Shown one piece after another: positions 54,301 to 64,000 of a stretch of DNA of 64,000 nt (positions are counted from its first letter, which is position 1; every line of letters starts with the position of its first letter). The stretch is from Notospermus geniculatus (taxonomy: Eukaryota > Nemertea > Pilidiophora > Heteronemertea > Lineidae): the NCBI GenBank assembly GCA_002633025.1, contig NMRB01000331.1, positions 287,473-351,472 on the forward strand. Reading direction: 5' to 3'. The notes under the pieces are model-generated. The model was given only the letters and a program-made list of their open reading frames with translations, made no database searches and was not told where the DNA came from. A program made the position numbers and the translations under genes.

Positions 54301-54408
54301 CAGATAACCATCTGACACAGGCCCACAGAAGTCACTCTTGTTATACATACTCGTTTTGTTCTGTGCGTTGAAATTTTCAGGAACGATTATCTTCTGTCAT
54401 ATCATAAA

Positions 54409-54535
54409 GAGAAATCTATGGGCGTTATGTCCGCAAAAAAACAGTGCAAGATAAATCAATGGGCAGTTATGTCCGCAAAAAACAGTGTAAGAGAAAGCTA
54501 TGAGGGGTTATGTCCACCAAAAACAGTTTATAGAA
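54409..54535. repeat. Tandem repeat, ~57-bp unit
   Basis: Two and a bit imperfect copies of a unit with ATCTATGGGCGTTATGTCCGC and AAAAACAGTG. No coding role apparent. Confidence 0.7.
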
Positions 54536-55740
54536 AATTCATTTGTAAGACTAAAAAGTATTTCTATGCCTGAAGGGTGAAGCGAAATTGTGTCTCGAGA
54601 TTCCAGCAGTCTAGGACGGGTGGCAGAGCAGAGACGGCGGATCGAGTCGTGAAGGTAGACAAAGTAGGTGTGTGAACCTGGCGATCAGCAGAAAGCTATT
54701 GCACAGCGGGTTAAGCTGAACCCTCAATTCAGCGGTGAGAGGGTGGCCCAAAACACGCACACACATCACCTCCTAGTGCTTAATTTTTAACCGCCCTTAA
54801 ACATTTTGGGAAGGACTATTTGGTTAACTCAATGAGATCTTGCCAGGACTCTTCATGTGGCGGTCCGTTCTCTGGGAATGAACGTGGAGATCTGCTAGAC
54901 GTGAGAGAACCAACCGCCGCCTAGCGGGAAAACAGCGAAAAGCTGCCTAATTACATACAGTATGCGTTTCACAGCCATCATTTTGGCCTTGGACGGGGAA
55001 TATTGCCTCTGAGTTTGTCGCCTTAGACTGAATTTACAGCAGGAAGACGGGCGTTTAAAGCGTAGGCCTATAGGATCGGTGTGTATCAAAGTATGAGGCA
55101 AACTAATGTGTACTTCAGGATGTATCAAGCTACCCGTCCAATTACCAGACATAATGTGAGAAGGCAGGTGGCCATATTCATGAATCTTTGCTAGCTTATT
55201 CGGTATACATGATGTAGTTTTGTATATTGATCTATAGAGACTGGCCACTTTTATGGCAAGTATTAACTAAGCCTTACTCTACCACAGAGATTTATTACAG
55301 AGGTGAGCACAATGTCCCTGGACACAATGACAAGGAGACAATATCTTTTATTTATTTATTTATTTATTGAAGATTCGTGCATTTACAACAAATAAATGAC
55401 ATAAAACATAAATCATAACACAAATTAAAAGAAAGACAAACTAAAACAATGGACAGTCAAAATAAAACAACATAAAATAAACGATAAAATTACAAACTAA
55501 AAAATAAACGCACAGGGAATGAGAGTAGGCAAGAAGTGCATGTTAGACGTCATTCCCATCTTGGTCAATCAGTCCCGAGATTCATAATCTAGTTTTATTG
55601 AACACGAAGAGAGTGAGCAGGAGGACTGTAGGCAAAATCCTTTACAAAATTAAAAAGAAAAGGTCTTATATAGTCTGAACCATTGGAAATGTACATTATT
55701 CGTTTTCTTTAAGAAAGATGCCCTCAAAGGCGTCTTTCCT
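54536..55740. other. No gene seen; AT-rich tract at 55345-55510
   Basis: No supported coding frame. A TTTATTTATTTATT run at 55348-55372 is followed by an A-rich stretch, resembling the 3' tail of a retroposon on the minus strand. I cannot identify the element. Confidence 0.4.
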
Positions 55741-55742
55741 CA

Positions 55743-55901
55743 GTAAAGTCGTCTCCGTTATTAGCAAATTGTCGACCCCAACCGGGGTCTTCATATCAGT
55801 CACTTTCTAGTAGAGAGCCTTCACTTCTGGGACCTCTACTAGAAAGTCCCTGAGGAAGACCGCGGTTGGGGTCAATTTGCGAATATTGGAGGCGACTTTA
55901 C
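55743..55901. mobile_element. 159-bp palindromic MITE
   Basis: GTAAAGTCGTCTCC is mirrored by GGAGGCGACTTTAC. The arms continue through GACCCCAACCGGGGTCTTC and ACTTTCTAGTAGAG. It abuts the 3' end of TRIM copy E and replaces the 3' flank found beside the other copies. Confidence 0.75.
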
Positions 55902-55928
55902 GTATGTCTTTGCCAACATATTGATCCA

Positions 55929-58553
55929 TTATCGATTAGTGAGGACAAATAATTCCACGAGTGTCTTTGGCCCACTAGTGTTGACGGTTGGAAAGGATGC
56001 AACCATTCGATTGCCGCGGACGAAGAACTTAACACCAACTGTGCTCTTCCGTTTCAGTGGCCGTCCGAAAACGTCGTTCAGGGCGATGACATGGTGTTCA
56101 TCACGTTCAAGGCGCCGTGTTCCGTCTTCACAGATGTCCAGAATTTGCGTTAGCTCCATTTCGCCTTCTGCGGAAATGTCCTCCGCTTCCCATCTTAACA
56201 GCCATAAGTCTCCTGTGGAACTGCAACTGATGTGGTCTGTATAGTACATGTCCCAGGATAATAACGGTGATGACAATAAATCTGTAGAGGCTACTGAAAG
56301 CTTCCACTGATCAGAACGCCACGATTGCCAAACAAAGTACACATCACTACCCTTGATGCCTACATCATGTACAATGCTATACTCAGAAGGAAACGAACCT
56401 CTCTCTTTTACTTCCCCATCATCGTTGATCTGTAGCTGGTACCAAACAGTTGATCTATCTTCGCCCCAAACAAGGAAGCATGTTGCATTGTACACATCAA
56501 TACCTAGGGGATGCGGTATCGGATTGAAACAGCTTTTCAGGCCCCACCTCTTCTCGTAGATTTTAATATCCCTTAACTTACTGCCATCCAAGTCGATAAT
56601 CCGAATAACTGTCCGTGGATGTGGCCACAGAAGAGCTATAATCTGCTCGGACTCGTTGACTGCTGCATCTATAGCAGAGTCCAAGCCGTGTTGAATGGTT
56701 CTGCAGACACTGGTATATGGGGGGAGCCATTGATGGATTGCCATGGAAGAAGGGGATGGGTTTTGTTCAGACTGGCTAGGAATCATGAGCCATATGACCC
56801 ATATCCAAACATCCTGCCACGGCCCAAGCATTATACACAGCACGCACAGACCGCAGACTATGGTTACTAATAGTGCTGGAAAAACAATTTGATTAAACGT
56901 TGAACCCATTTGGTACCAACTTTGATGCACTTCTATGCCTATCGCGACCAAAAATGCCAGCAGAAGGGCTATCACCAGGATGCATAAAAAGAAGATGAAA
57001 AAAAATTCAAGAATCCCTCTAAACATAGATATCTTGATTTGACTGTTACAAACAGCCAAGACACGGTCGCCAGACAGCAGAAACAGTCGTTTCACCTCCT
57101 GCCCATCGGGCACCTCAAATTCTACCGTCTCCTTGGCGCACTCGAACTGCTTCGTGTTCTGGTATGCGGGAAAAAAATGAACGAACTTTGTTCCAGGTTG
57201 AATAGTCCCTATGTTGCTGACGACAAAATCGGTTGAATTGTCGGATCCAGAATCGATGTCGTCGGGATGATCAGATGATGCTGTTGTCGAATTGGGGACG
57301 AACACTGGCAATGCCTCAAAACGATGTTCATATTTCGTTACAGTGGAGTTTCCGGCGTCCACAATTTCTTTTAGACCAGCCTTTACGTCCACAAGCCTCT
57401 CAATCCTCTCGACTACACCACCATCCGTCTCCTCTCCGTCCAAAGCCTGTCGAGCTAGATCACGGGCATCGTTGGCTTTCTCCGACGAATCCACGAGCTC
57501 CTGGCGCTCGTCAAAGGCAGCAGTTACCTCTAAGTCATAAGAACGATCTACCCTCTCAATGGCCTTCTTGCCGTCTTGCTCAAGCCCAATCCTTCTCTTA
57601 ACTGCTTCACGCCTTTTCTTGCCAATATTCAAGTCTTCACTTTGCAAGTCGGCTAAAACGGAGGTCAGCTCTCGCAACCTTTCTTGTTGTGGGATTATTT
57701 CTTTTTTAATTGCGTCCATTCTTGCATAGCATTCCAACCTCTCTCGTTCTATTTCCTCTATCTCCTCCGAAACCACCTTAACTTGGGTATGAACGGCTTC
57801 TTGAATTTCATCCTTCGTGGTGCTGCGTGCCTTCTCAACTGCATCAATCACCGTCTCCAACCGCTTTATCTTAGTATCGAAATGTTCTTTTATTTCTTCT
57901 TCTTTGTATTGATCGAAGCTTTGCTGAAGGGTGTTGCCCAAAGATGTCAAAATATCATCGTAGGTATCCACCTCATGCCCATCATTAAGGCAGTGTTGTC
58001 GAGCACACGTGAAGCAGGTGGCCTTCCTACAGTTCAGGCAGTAATGGGTCCACGGTGTTCTGTGACGTTTACAAACTCCCACCAGCGGCTTAACACTATG
58101 GGTGGCTGTCAAAGGCGAGAGAGTGTGTTGGCCGTGGCATGCTGAACAAAGACACAACGAACAGGTCTCACAGTACTGGACTGCTGACACGTCAGCGAGC
58201 TTCAGGAGTTTGCAGATTTCACAGCAACCAGGTTTTGCCTGGCGTCTGGAAGTCAAACCTGAAGGCATATTTTCTACGATTTCCACGATGTCCCTCAGAG
58301 GTATATTGTCCACCAACCCATCCACCCCATCACTTGGTAATTCGTTGGACCTCCGACAATACGGACACGGTACGTCGGTCTCTGCGTAGCCTTCGTGCGA
58401 GCGTGCTTCGATGTATTTCCGCAGGCACTCGCGACAAAATGAATGTTGGCATGGTCCAATCACCTTGGGGTGGTTGAACAACTCCATGCAAATAGAGCAT
58501 GTCAGTGTGTCTTTGACTTCATCCAAAGTTCGTTGAGAGCCAGGGGTAGCCAT
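55929..58553 (-). CDS. Membrane TRIM-like E3 ligase, intact copy E (874 aa)
   Basis: Complete RING, B-box 1, B-box 2 (CARQHC form, as in copy D) and coiled coil. Its hairpin is longest in hydrophobic content (FFFIFFLCILVIALLLAFL, loop, FPALLVTIVCGLCVLCIML), resembling copy B in the loop (VAIGIEVHQSW). The QWQDVWIW border has a Pro (LGPWQDVWIW). The C-terminus has one extra residue (LTNR) because the usual stop has moved by a codon. The ATG at 58553 lies eight bases from the acceptor. Confidence 0.9.
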   Translation of the reverse strand: MATPGSQRTLDEVKDTLTCSICMELFNHPKVIGPCQHSFCRECLRKYIEARSHEGYAETDVPCPYCRRSNELPSDGVDGLVDNIPLRDIVEIVENMPSGLTSRRQAKPGCCEICKLLKLADVSAVQYCETCSLCLCSACHGQHTLSPLTATHSVKPLVGVCKRHRTPWTHYCLNCRKATCFTCARQHCLNDGHEVDTYDDILTSLGNTLQQSFDQYKEEEIKEHFDTKIKRLETVIDAVEKARSTTKDEIQEAVHTQVKVVSEEIEEIERERLECYARMDAIKKEIIPQQERLRELTSVLADLQSEDLNIGKKRREAVKRRIGLEQDGKKAIERVDRSYDLEVTAAFDERQELVDSSEKANDARDLARQALDGEETDGGVVERIERLVDVKAGLKEIVDAGNSTVTKYEHRFEALPVFVPNSTTASSDHPDDIDSGSDNSTDFVVSNIGTIQPGTKFVHFFPAYQNTKQFECAKETVEFEVPDGQEVKRLFLLSGDRVLAVCNSQIKISMFRGILEFFFIFFLCILVIALLLAFLVAIGIEVHQSWYQMGSTFNQIVFPALLVTIVCGLCVLCIMLGPWQDVWIWVIWLMIPSQSEQNPSPSSMAIHQWLPPYTSVCRTIQHGLDSAIDAAVNESEQIIALLWPHPRTVIRIIDLDGSKLRDIKIYEKRWGLKSCFNPIPHPLGIDVYNATCFLVWGEDRSTVWYQLQINDDGEVKERGSFPSEYSIVHDVGIKGSDVYFVWQSWRSDQWKLSVASTDLLSSPLLSWDMYYTDHISCSSTGDLWLLRWEAEDISAEGEMELTQILDICEDGTRRLERDEHHVIALNDVFGRPLKRKSTVGVKFFVRGNRMVASFPTVNTSGPKTLVELFVLTNR

Positions 58554-58811
58554 CACGTTGCCTGAAAAGACAGAATAAGGAGTGCAAGAGCCATCCTGTT
58601 TGACCGAGTCTCAGAAGCATTGTAGGCCTACAGTATTTTCAAAAGTTTAAGTTTTTCCTTCCCTTCTTTGACCATATCATTAATAGTGTAACGCTGATTT
58701 GTCCTTGAGAGTCCAATTTGTTTGTAAATGAAATGGTCCATGGACCATGTGCTCACCTGGGTGAACATTCCAGAAAAACAAATGACAAATGTTAAATCGA
58801 AATGTTCCAGG

Positions 58812-59321
58812 GTCATGTATCCTCGTTAGATGGACACTAATAAAAATTTGGAGACAATCCAGTTACAGTTCAGGAGATACTGGACTTTGAGCTTTGGTTT
58901 TGGCCACCTGGTGACCAAGCGAAGAATCGAATCAGACTGAAAAGTGGTGTCATAGGTCATCTGACATAGGGGTGTATATGTAGAAAGTTTCAAGTCAATA
59001 GCCCAAGCAGTTACGAAACACGCCACCAAATGACTAAATTTTGAACTTTGACCCCTCTGACCTTGAAAAGTCGGTCAAATCAAAAACCCCTTACTTATGT
59101 CATGCATCCTCGTTAGAAGCACCAATGATAAAAATTTGGAGAGGATCCAGTCATTAGTTCATAAGTTATTGCACTTTTCGTGTTTTTGTTTCCGCCACCT
59201 GGTGGCCAAGCTAAGTGTCAAATCGGACCGAAACTTGGGGTCATAGGTCATCTGACCTAGGGGTATATATGTACCAAGTTTCAGGTCAATAGCACCCGCG
59301 GTTACGAAATGTGCCACCAAA
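58812..59321. repeat. Two diverged ~220-bp direct repeats
   Basis: Copies at 58812-59031 and 59100-59321, 288 bp apart, share CATCCTCGTTAGA, AAAAATTTGGAGA, GCCACCTGGTG and GGTCATAGGTCATCTGAC. Non-coding. Confidence 0.75.
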
Positions 59322-59854
59322 GGCAAAAGGGGCTGTTCATTTTCGGAACAATTTTCCCAACTAATTTTTCATTATGTTGCAGTTGTTTGATTTTCATAAT
59401 AACTTCAGGTTTAACATTTTACAATGTGAACTGCATAATCATGAAAGGAAAATGTGACATCAGTTTCATTAATTAGGAAAACAAAGAACATTTGCAAAAT
59501 GCCCGAAATCAGCATGAAAACAGTGAAATTATTCCCAAGTAATTGCTGTACTGGGAGAGTAATGGTATTATTAACCATTCATTGAAAAATCATTACTAAA
59601 CATTTTGGTTTTGCTGAAATATTTGCAAAAAATGTGTGATTTTCTTCATTTCTGGACCCCTATTTATGTGGGGGGAGAACACAACAGCACATCTAGGCCT
59701 TTCAGATTTGAATGGAATGCTGGTAAAGATTATGGTCAATATCAGTGATGAGTGGTTTGTTGGTGTTGCGTAAGGCCATAAAAGGCAATACTTCTTGAAT
59801 TTGACGTCCCACTGATCACATAAGCCTACCCACATGTCATGGTTGATTATGCAT

Positions 59855-59881
59855 GTTGTCAACCATCCCCGGTCTCCCCTA
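59855..59881. mobile_element. Solo terminus of the GGGGAGACC element
   Basis: CCCCGGTCTCCCC followed by TA matches the right end of the element at 4937-6194, with a few changes further in. I found no partner end nearby. Confidence 0.55.
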
Positions 59882-60497
59882 ATACGTGACCACGTACATG
59901 TAGGGCCTACCGCATGCTCCTCCGGCCGATGCTCCTTCCAGTGAATTTTTGCGGGAAAGGGGCGGGTCATTTTCGGCAGCACTGTTCGGGGAAAAATTCC
60001 CGAAAAACACTTAAAATAGGGGTACTTTGAATGACTTTTCTTCCGAAAAAATCTTTAAAAGGTGGTCAAAATGTTCTCTTCCCGAAAAAAATAATAAAAA
60101 GGAGTATGAAAGTCCTTCTCAGTCCATGGAAGAATAATTCCTCCATGCTCAGTCCCAGCGACGAGTTCCCTTGTACACGCGTCTTCGGGGCAGGCCCGCG
60201 GCGTCATTTAGCCCAGCAGTTATACCTTATCCCCAACGAGTACCTCGTGTAGTGCATCATATCCGAGTCTCCGTTCCTCCACAAAATTAAAAGGGTGAAA
60301 ATATCTTGGGCCCTTCCATTAAATAGGGGGTCTAATTGGATGAAACTTGGAGGAAATTCCTCCAAGGATGAAAAAAGCCCGCCGGCACACAGAAAGGGGT
60401 GGAAAAATTTCCCTTGGTTCCTTCCAGAAGGGGGTTGCCATCCTAGGAACAAGCATGTGTGCCCTACGGCCTAGAGGAGTGAGGGGGCCGGGAGGCG

Positions 60498-61267
60498 AAA
60501 TTTTTTTTCCCACTCTGGTTCCGGGCTCAGATATAACTCATTTGCTTTAGACCAATCATTTCTCGTGTCGCAGCTGGATAATTTATGAACACGTGGAATT
60601 GTTGTTGACATATACATGTTTAATGCATGTGGACGCTTTTTTGCGCGATTTCGCCTACCTTCATATTGTATGTCTCAAAATACATGCCCATACGCTGGTA
60701 ATGTTTGCATCCAGGTAATGTGGAAAAATGTTAACTTTCCTTATTCTATCTCGCTCAGTTTCTGTTTAAATGATCTGTTGGAATTTTTATCAAAACATTG
60801 ATAAAGATCATCAATCCACATGACATTGCTGGGATGAAATTAGTTCTTGACTGATATAAGACACGAAATGGGAAAAAAAGACGGATCCACAAACTAACAC
60901 TTCGCATATGCGCGTTTTCTTTGCATAAATTTGTAATGGATAGTTTTATAAATGGTCACCACGGAAAGTGGTGAAACACACCCTGAATGTCATCTGACTG
61001 TTGCTTTCAAAGTCACTAAAGCGATTTCTTCGCTTCATCCTCGGAATACAACTCCAAATTTAATTTGGCAAAAAAAGACGCAAGCCTTCTCAAAAAAAGA
61101 AGCAAATCCACTTATATAGGCATAAACATGACATGGTCGATTAAGGTTACATTTTGAGGGGCTATTGTGTCGGGCATAGATCTAGGACATGAGTACGCTG
61201 ATTGGTCATAGGCTAATAAGATACATGCATACCTGAGCCCGGAACCAGAGTGGGAAAAAAAATTTCG
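60498..61267. mobile_element. 0.77-kb region with ~36-bp inverted ends
   Basis: CGAAATTTTTTTTCCCACTC to CCGGGCTCAG at the left is mirrored near 61232-61267. The interior has no recognisable gene. Likely a MITE or a repeat pair with later insertion. Confidence 0.55.
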
Positions 61268-62034
61268 CGGCCGGGAGTGCTGGCGAGGGTCCGGTAGGAA
61301 GCTGGGCCTCATGAACCTGCCTAAAAGCTACAAGTACATTGGATGGGTACCAGGTAGCAGCACCTGCCGATCCGGGTTGACTACACCATGACTGAAAATC
61401 CCTAAGTCCACAATGTAAACAAGGGACAGGTGGTTTTAGTCTAAAAATAGGTTAGGTCACCCTCCCACTTGAGAAGGAACAGCCATACAGTGACGTCATG
61501 GAGTACCTAAGCAGACCTTCAATTCCGGTTTTGCCGATGGCGCTCCTGGCCACAGCTGAGGCACAGCATTTTCATGGACGAATAGTGGGATATGCCTTTA
61601 AGGCCAGGTCTATCAATTAAACGTGCAAAACTGCAGCATTGTGAACATAAACGATGTTTTTGCGGCCGAGTTGACCGATTCCTTCGCATCCAGGTGTTCG
61701 TGCTATACCGAAGCACGCAGCCGATGCACGTAACAATTACCTGTGGACGAGTGCGTCACTCTCCCACTTTTCCCACAAGTAGGCCTATTCCTAATAGGCT
61801 TGCTGCACATGCGCAGACAAGCCTAAAAACGGTGCATTGGCTCAAAGCAGATACAGGTACCCAGCGACTGTGTTTTGGTTAGTGCTGACAATACTGATTA
61901 TACGCCGGCCCAAGCACTAAACTGCGCTGACTTGTCTTAGATATCATGATAATTGTTTAGTTAGTGACCCAAAACTCGACTGAAGAGTTCGTCCATCAAC
62001 GATCAAGAGAAAAGTTGGTGAATTCGCTACGTAC

Positions 62035-62137
62035 CTTTCGTTTCTGCGTCTGTAGTCCAAGGCCAAGGCCTTGTCTGTAGTCTGCAGTCTGGTGGCGGCC
62101 GGTAAATAGGTCAGCGGTGATTCGCCGAATCGATTCC
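62035..62137 (-). promoter_or_regulatory. Putative promoter and leader exon, probably of TRIM copy E
   Basis: Contains the palindrome CGAATCGATTCC (core at 62128-62135) and a repeated CTGTAGTC/CTGCAGTC segment before the donor, like copy D. A GGCCAAGGCC insertion is specific to this copy. Confidence 0.45.
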
Positions 62138-63600
62138 GTGAGCAGACTCCTCCAATCTATGACGAGCGGCAGAGCACAGACAGCACAGACGGCGTACAAA
62201 TCGAAAGGTAAGCAGAGTTACTATGGTAGCACATGTAGGTGCATTCTGGGAATATCAGGGTTCTTCTCATCCCAAGTAGGCTGGTAATTGATACACATAA
62301 ACTACACAGGTTTGAACAAAGCTGACCCAGCAGGTCAACATGAAATAAACTCCAGCGGTGTACTCTGTTTCGTGCCGTGGCTGGAAACGATATATAGGCC
62401 TACCTTTTTTGTGCGATGCATGTAGGATAGGCTTAACTCAACTTAGGTTGACATATCCCTGTCAGCAGCTTGGCTGCCACACCAAATATGAAATACATGT
62501 AGGCCTACGCCTACGCCATTGTGTAACTGATCTCTTGTTAGGTTGAGTTGGGGAAGTTGAGGTATTCGACTCTGAGCACTGCATGTGTTGTGCGTGACAC
62601 TACGGTACAGTCTACGTGTGACGCCTGTCATCTTAAGGTGACTCGGAATGGCGTTCGCTGATTGGGCGCTTTTTCTCAGGCGCCAAACACCCCAGCAAAT
62701 CAGCGAATGTCCTCAGGGGTTTGTGTGCGGTGACGAAGGGAGCCAGCGCTAAGAACCCCTGATGTTATCAGGATGTGTTGGTGGGTCGTGAAGCCGGCGA
62801 TCAGCTTAAAGCTATCGGCGATGGCTTTAGCCACTGCAGCATGCTATCTAAAAGCGTAGCCCAACGCCTATTTGATATCGCTCAGTGTTCCCCTGCAAAA
62901 AAGCCAGCTGGGGCGAAGTTGAAAAATTTAGGCCTGTGGCCACTGGTCCATGGACAGGGCCTGGGCTGTAGGACTACTGGAGGTTAATATGTCCATAATA
63001 ATCCACAAAAATAGATGGACATTGCAGAAACGGCGGTGGTCATGCAGGCATAACTCGACGAATGTTTCTTTCTGAGTTAGAAGTAGGTTATACCATAAAT
63101 AGGCTGTATTATGTTAATGGTAAACATATATAGGCCAACTACTGAGCTTCCGTGTCAAGACCGTCTGACCTGGGAATCAGCGGACTCAGTTGATAGCCCA
63201 GAAGAGTCATTATGCAGGCTTGAGATTATGTCTTACGTGAGAAACATCACGCATCCTGGTCCAAAAAGTATGGAAGAACACGTTTTGGGACACAGTGTAG
63301 TCGGCCTACACAGTTATAACAGTAAAGAATACCCCTCCTCCCCCTCCCCCCGTATAAGTGTCTGTTTCTAATTTACCATAAGGATTAAGGTGCATGGCTA
63401 TAAAAACCGTCGCCAGAGATTAGAAAATTTGACAATGGAATCTTTTGTTCCCAGGACAGTTTTCCAGGGGACAGTCTTTCCTGTCACACCTGCTGTATAT
63501 CACATTAACCGAGTCATAATATGAAATCCCCATTCCTTCGGAATAAGTATTTTAATCCCGTCCCCAAGCATGTTGTCCATACTCACTCCTTTAAATTTCA
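62138..63600. other. No gene seen
   Basis: Short frames only. A small inverted repeat at about 62655-62725 (TTCGCTGATT with AATCAGCGAA) may be another MITE remnant. Confidence 0.4.
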
Positions 63601-63646
63601 GATTTCTTGAGTTCGGTATTTAGAGGTGCCTCCAAATCAGGCTTCA

Positions 63647-63733
63647 ATGATGGATGTCGGCCGTGACCTTGACCTTGCCTTTGCAATGGACTGTACTGGT
63701 AGCATGGGGAATCACATAGAGCAGGCGAAACAG
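63647..63733 (+). CDS. First coding exon of a vWA-domain protein (partial)
   Basis: The 29-codon frame includes LDLAFAMDCTGSMGNHIEQAKQ split across DLAF, MDCTGSM and the rest. DCTGSM is the D-x-T/S-x-S metal-binding (MIDAS) motif of von Willebrand A domains preceded by the usual hydrophobic first strand. The exon ends in phase 0 at a CAG then GTAGTG donor. Two ATGs start it, and an in-frame stop lies upstream at 63608. An acceptor-like TTTCAG at 63596-63601 suggests an upstream leader exon. The rest of the gene would lie beyond the window. Confidence 0.65.
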
Positions 63734-64000
63734 GTAGTGACAGAAAATTGGGCGAAAGCCCCTTACCTTTTAAGGGGGCGGTAGCCATAAGGAAGCGCAC
63801 TGCAAATGGCGACTGAAAACAATTCATATTTTCTTCAAGCAAAAAGGTAGCATCGATTTCATGTGTTTCTATGAAATTGCTACTCTTGTTCTACACATCT
63901 GAATTGTAAACGATGTGCTTTCATCTTTCATTAATCAGCTAATTAAGCAAACAATGAGACCCCCCATTTGACTTTTTCGTCATAGATTTCTCGGCAACAA

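Larger units (their letters stand above)
58562..62034 (-). other. Probable 5'-leader intron of TRIM copy E
   Basis: Acceptor TCTTTTCAG lies before the ATG. The next conserved donor (AGGTACGT at 62029-62036) lies in a block matching the leader block of copy D, giving a 3.5-kb intron. The distance leaves room for doubt, since the block could belong to a lost neighbour. Confidence 0.45.

Overview
The window is animal nuclear DNA. Its genes have introns, it is packed with short DNA transposons, and it is full of AGGCCT and ACATGT microsatellite-like strings that I associate with marine invertebrates. An echinoderm or other invertebrate deuterostome is my best guess, but this rests on texture only. 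The assembly is imperfect: there is a 253-base gap at 44478-44730, and isolated single Ns at 684, 5283, 5809, 7481, 18979 and 20638, several of them exactly where a gene or repeat breaks.

The backbone is a tandem family of TRIM-like genes, all on the minus strand. Five have intact frames: 7688-10318, 30945-33668, 38426-41098, 51220-53799 and 55929-58553. Two are 3' fragments: 118-683 and 37591-37950. Each full protein has a RING finger, B-boxes, a long coiled coil, a hydrophobic hairpin that looks like two membrane segments, and a beta-rich C-terminal region. The whole CDS is one exon. A splice acceptor sits 5-8 bases before the ATG in all five genes, and a conserved upstream block supplies a splice donor and an AATCGATT element, so each gene appears to have a non-coding first exon and its own promoter. 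Flanking DNA was duplicated with the genes.

Because the flanks are duplicated, one copy often shows the empty site of an insertion in another. This resolves many mobile elements to the base. The largest is a 14.07-kb element at 14596-28667 with TTAA target duplications and 12-bp terminal inverted repeats. It carries a broken THAP-domain transposase of Kolobok type (14915-21745), a C2H2/TNP2-like transposon protein (24008-22255, minus) and a P2X7-receptor-C-terminus-like exon (28308-27917, minus). Its THAP domain is split by a 3.06-kb Ginger-like element (15081-18142, GATG duplications) that encodes a Ulp1-type protease fused to a PHD finger. A second nested block between two Ns (18979-20638) holds a chimeric DDE integrase fragment.

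A 4.37-kb element at 46481-50851 splits the 3' flank of the fourth intact TRIM gene and is itself a nest of palindromic elements. A roughly 0.9-kb foldback element occurs twice (36546-37466, and 44731-45389 with its left arm in the gap). At the right edge (63647-63733, plus) lies what looks like the first coding exon of a von Willebrand A-domain protein, which continues out of the window.
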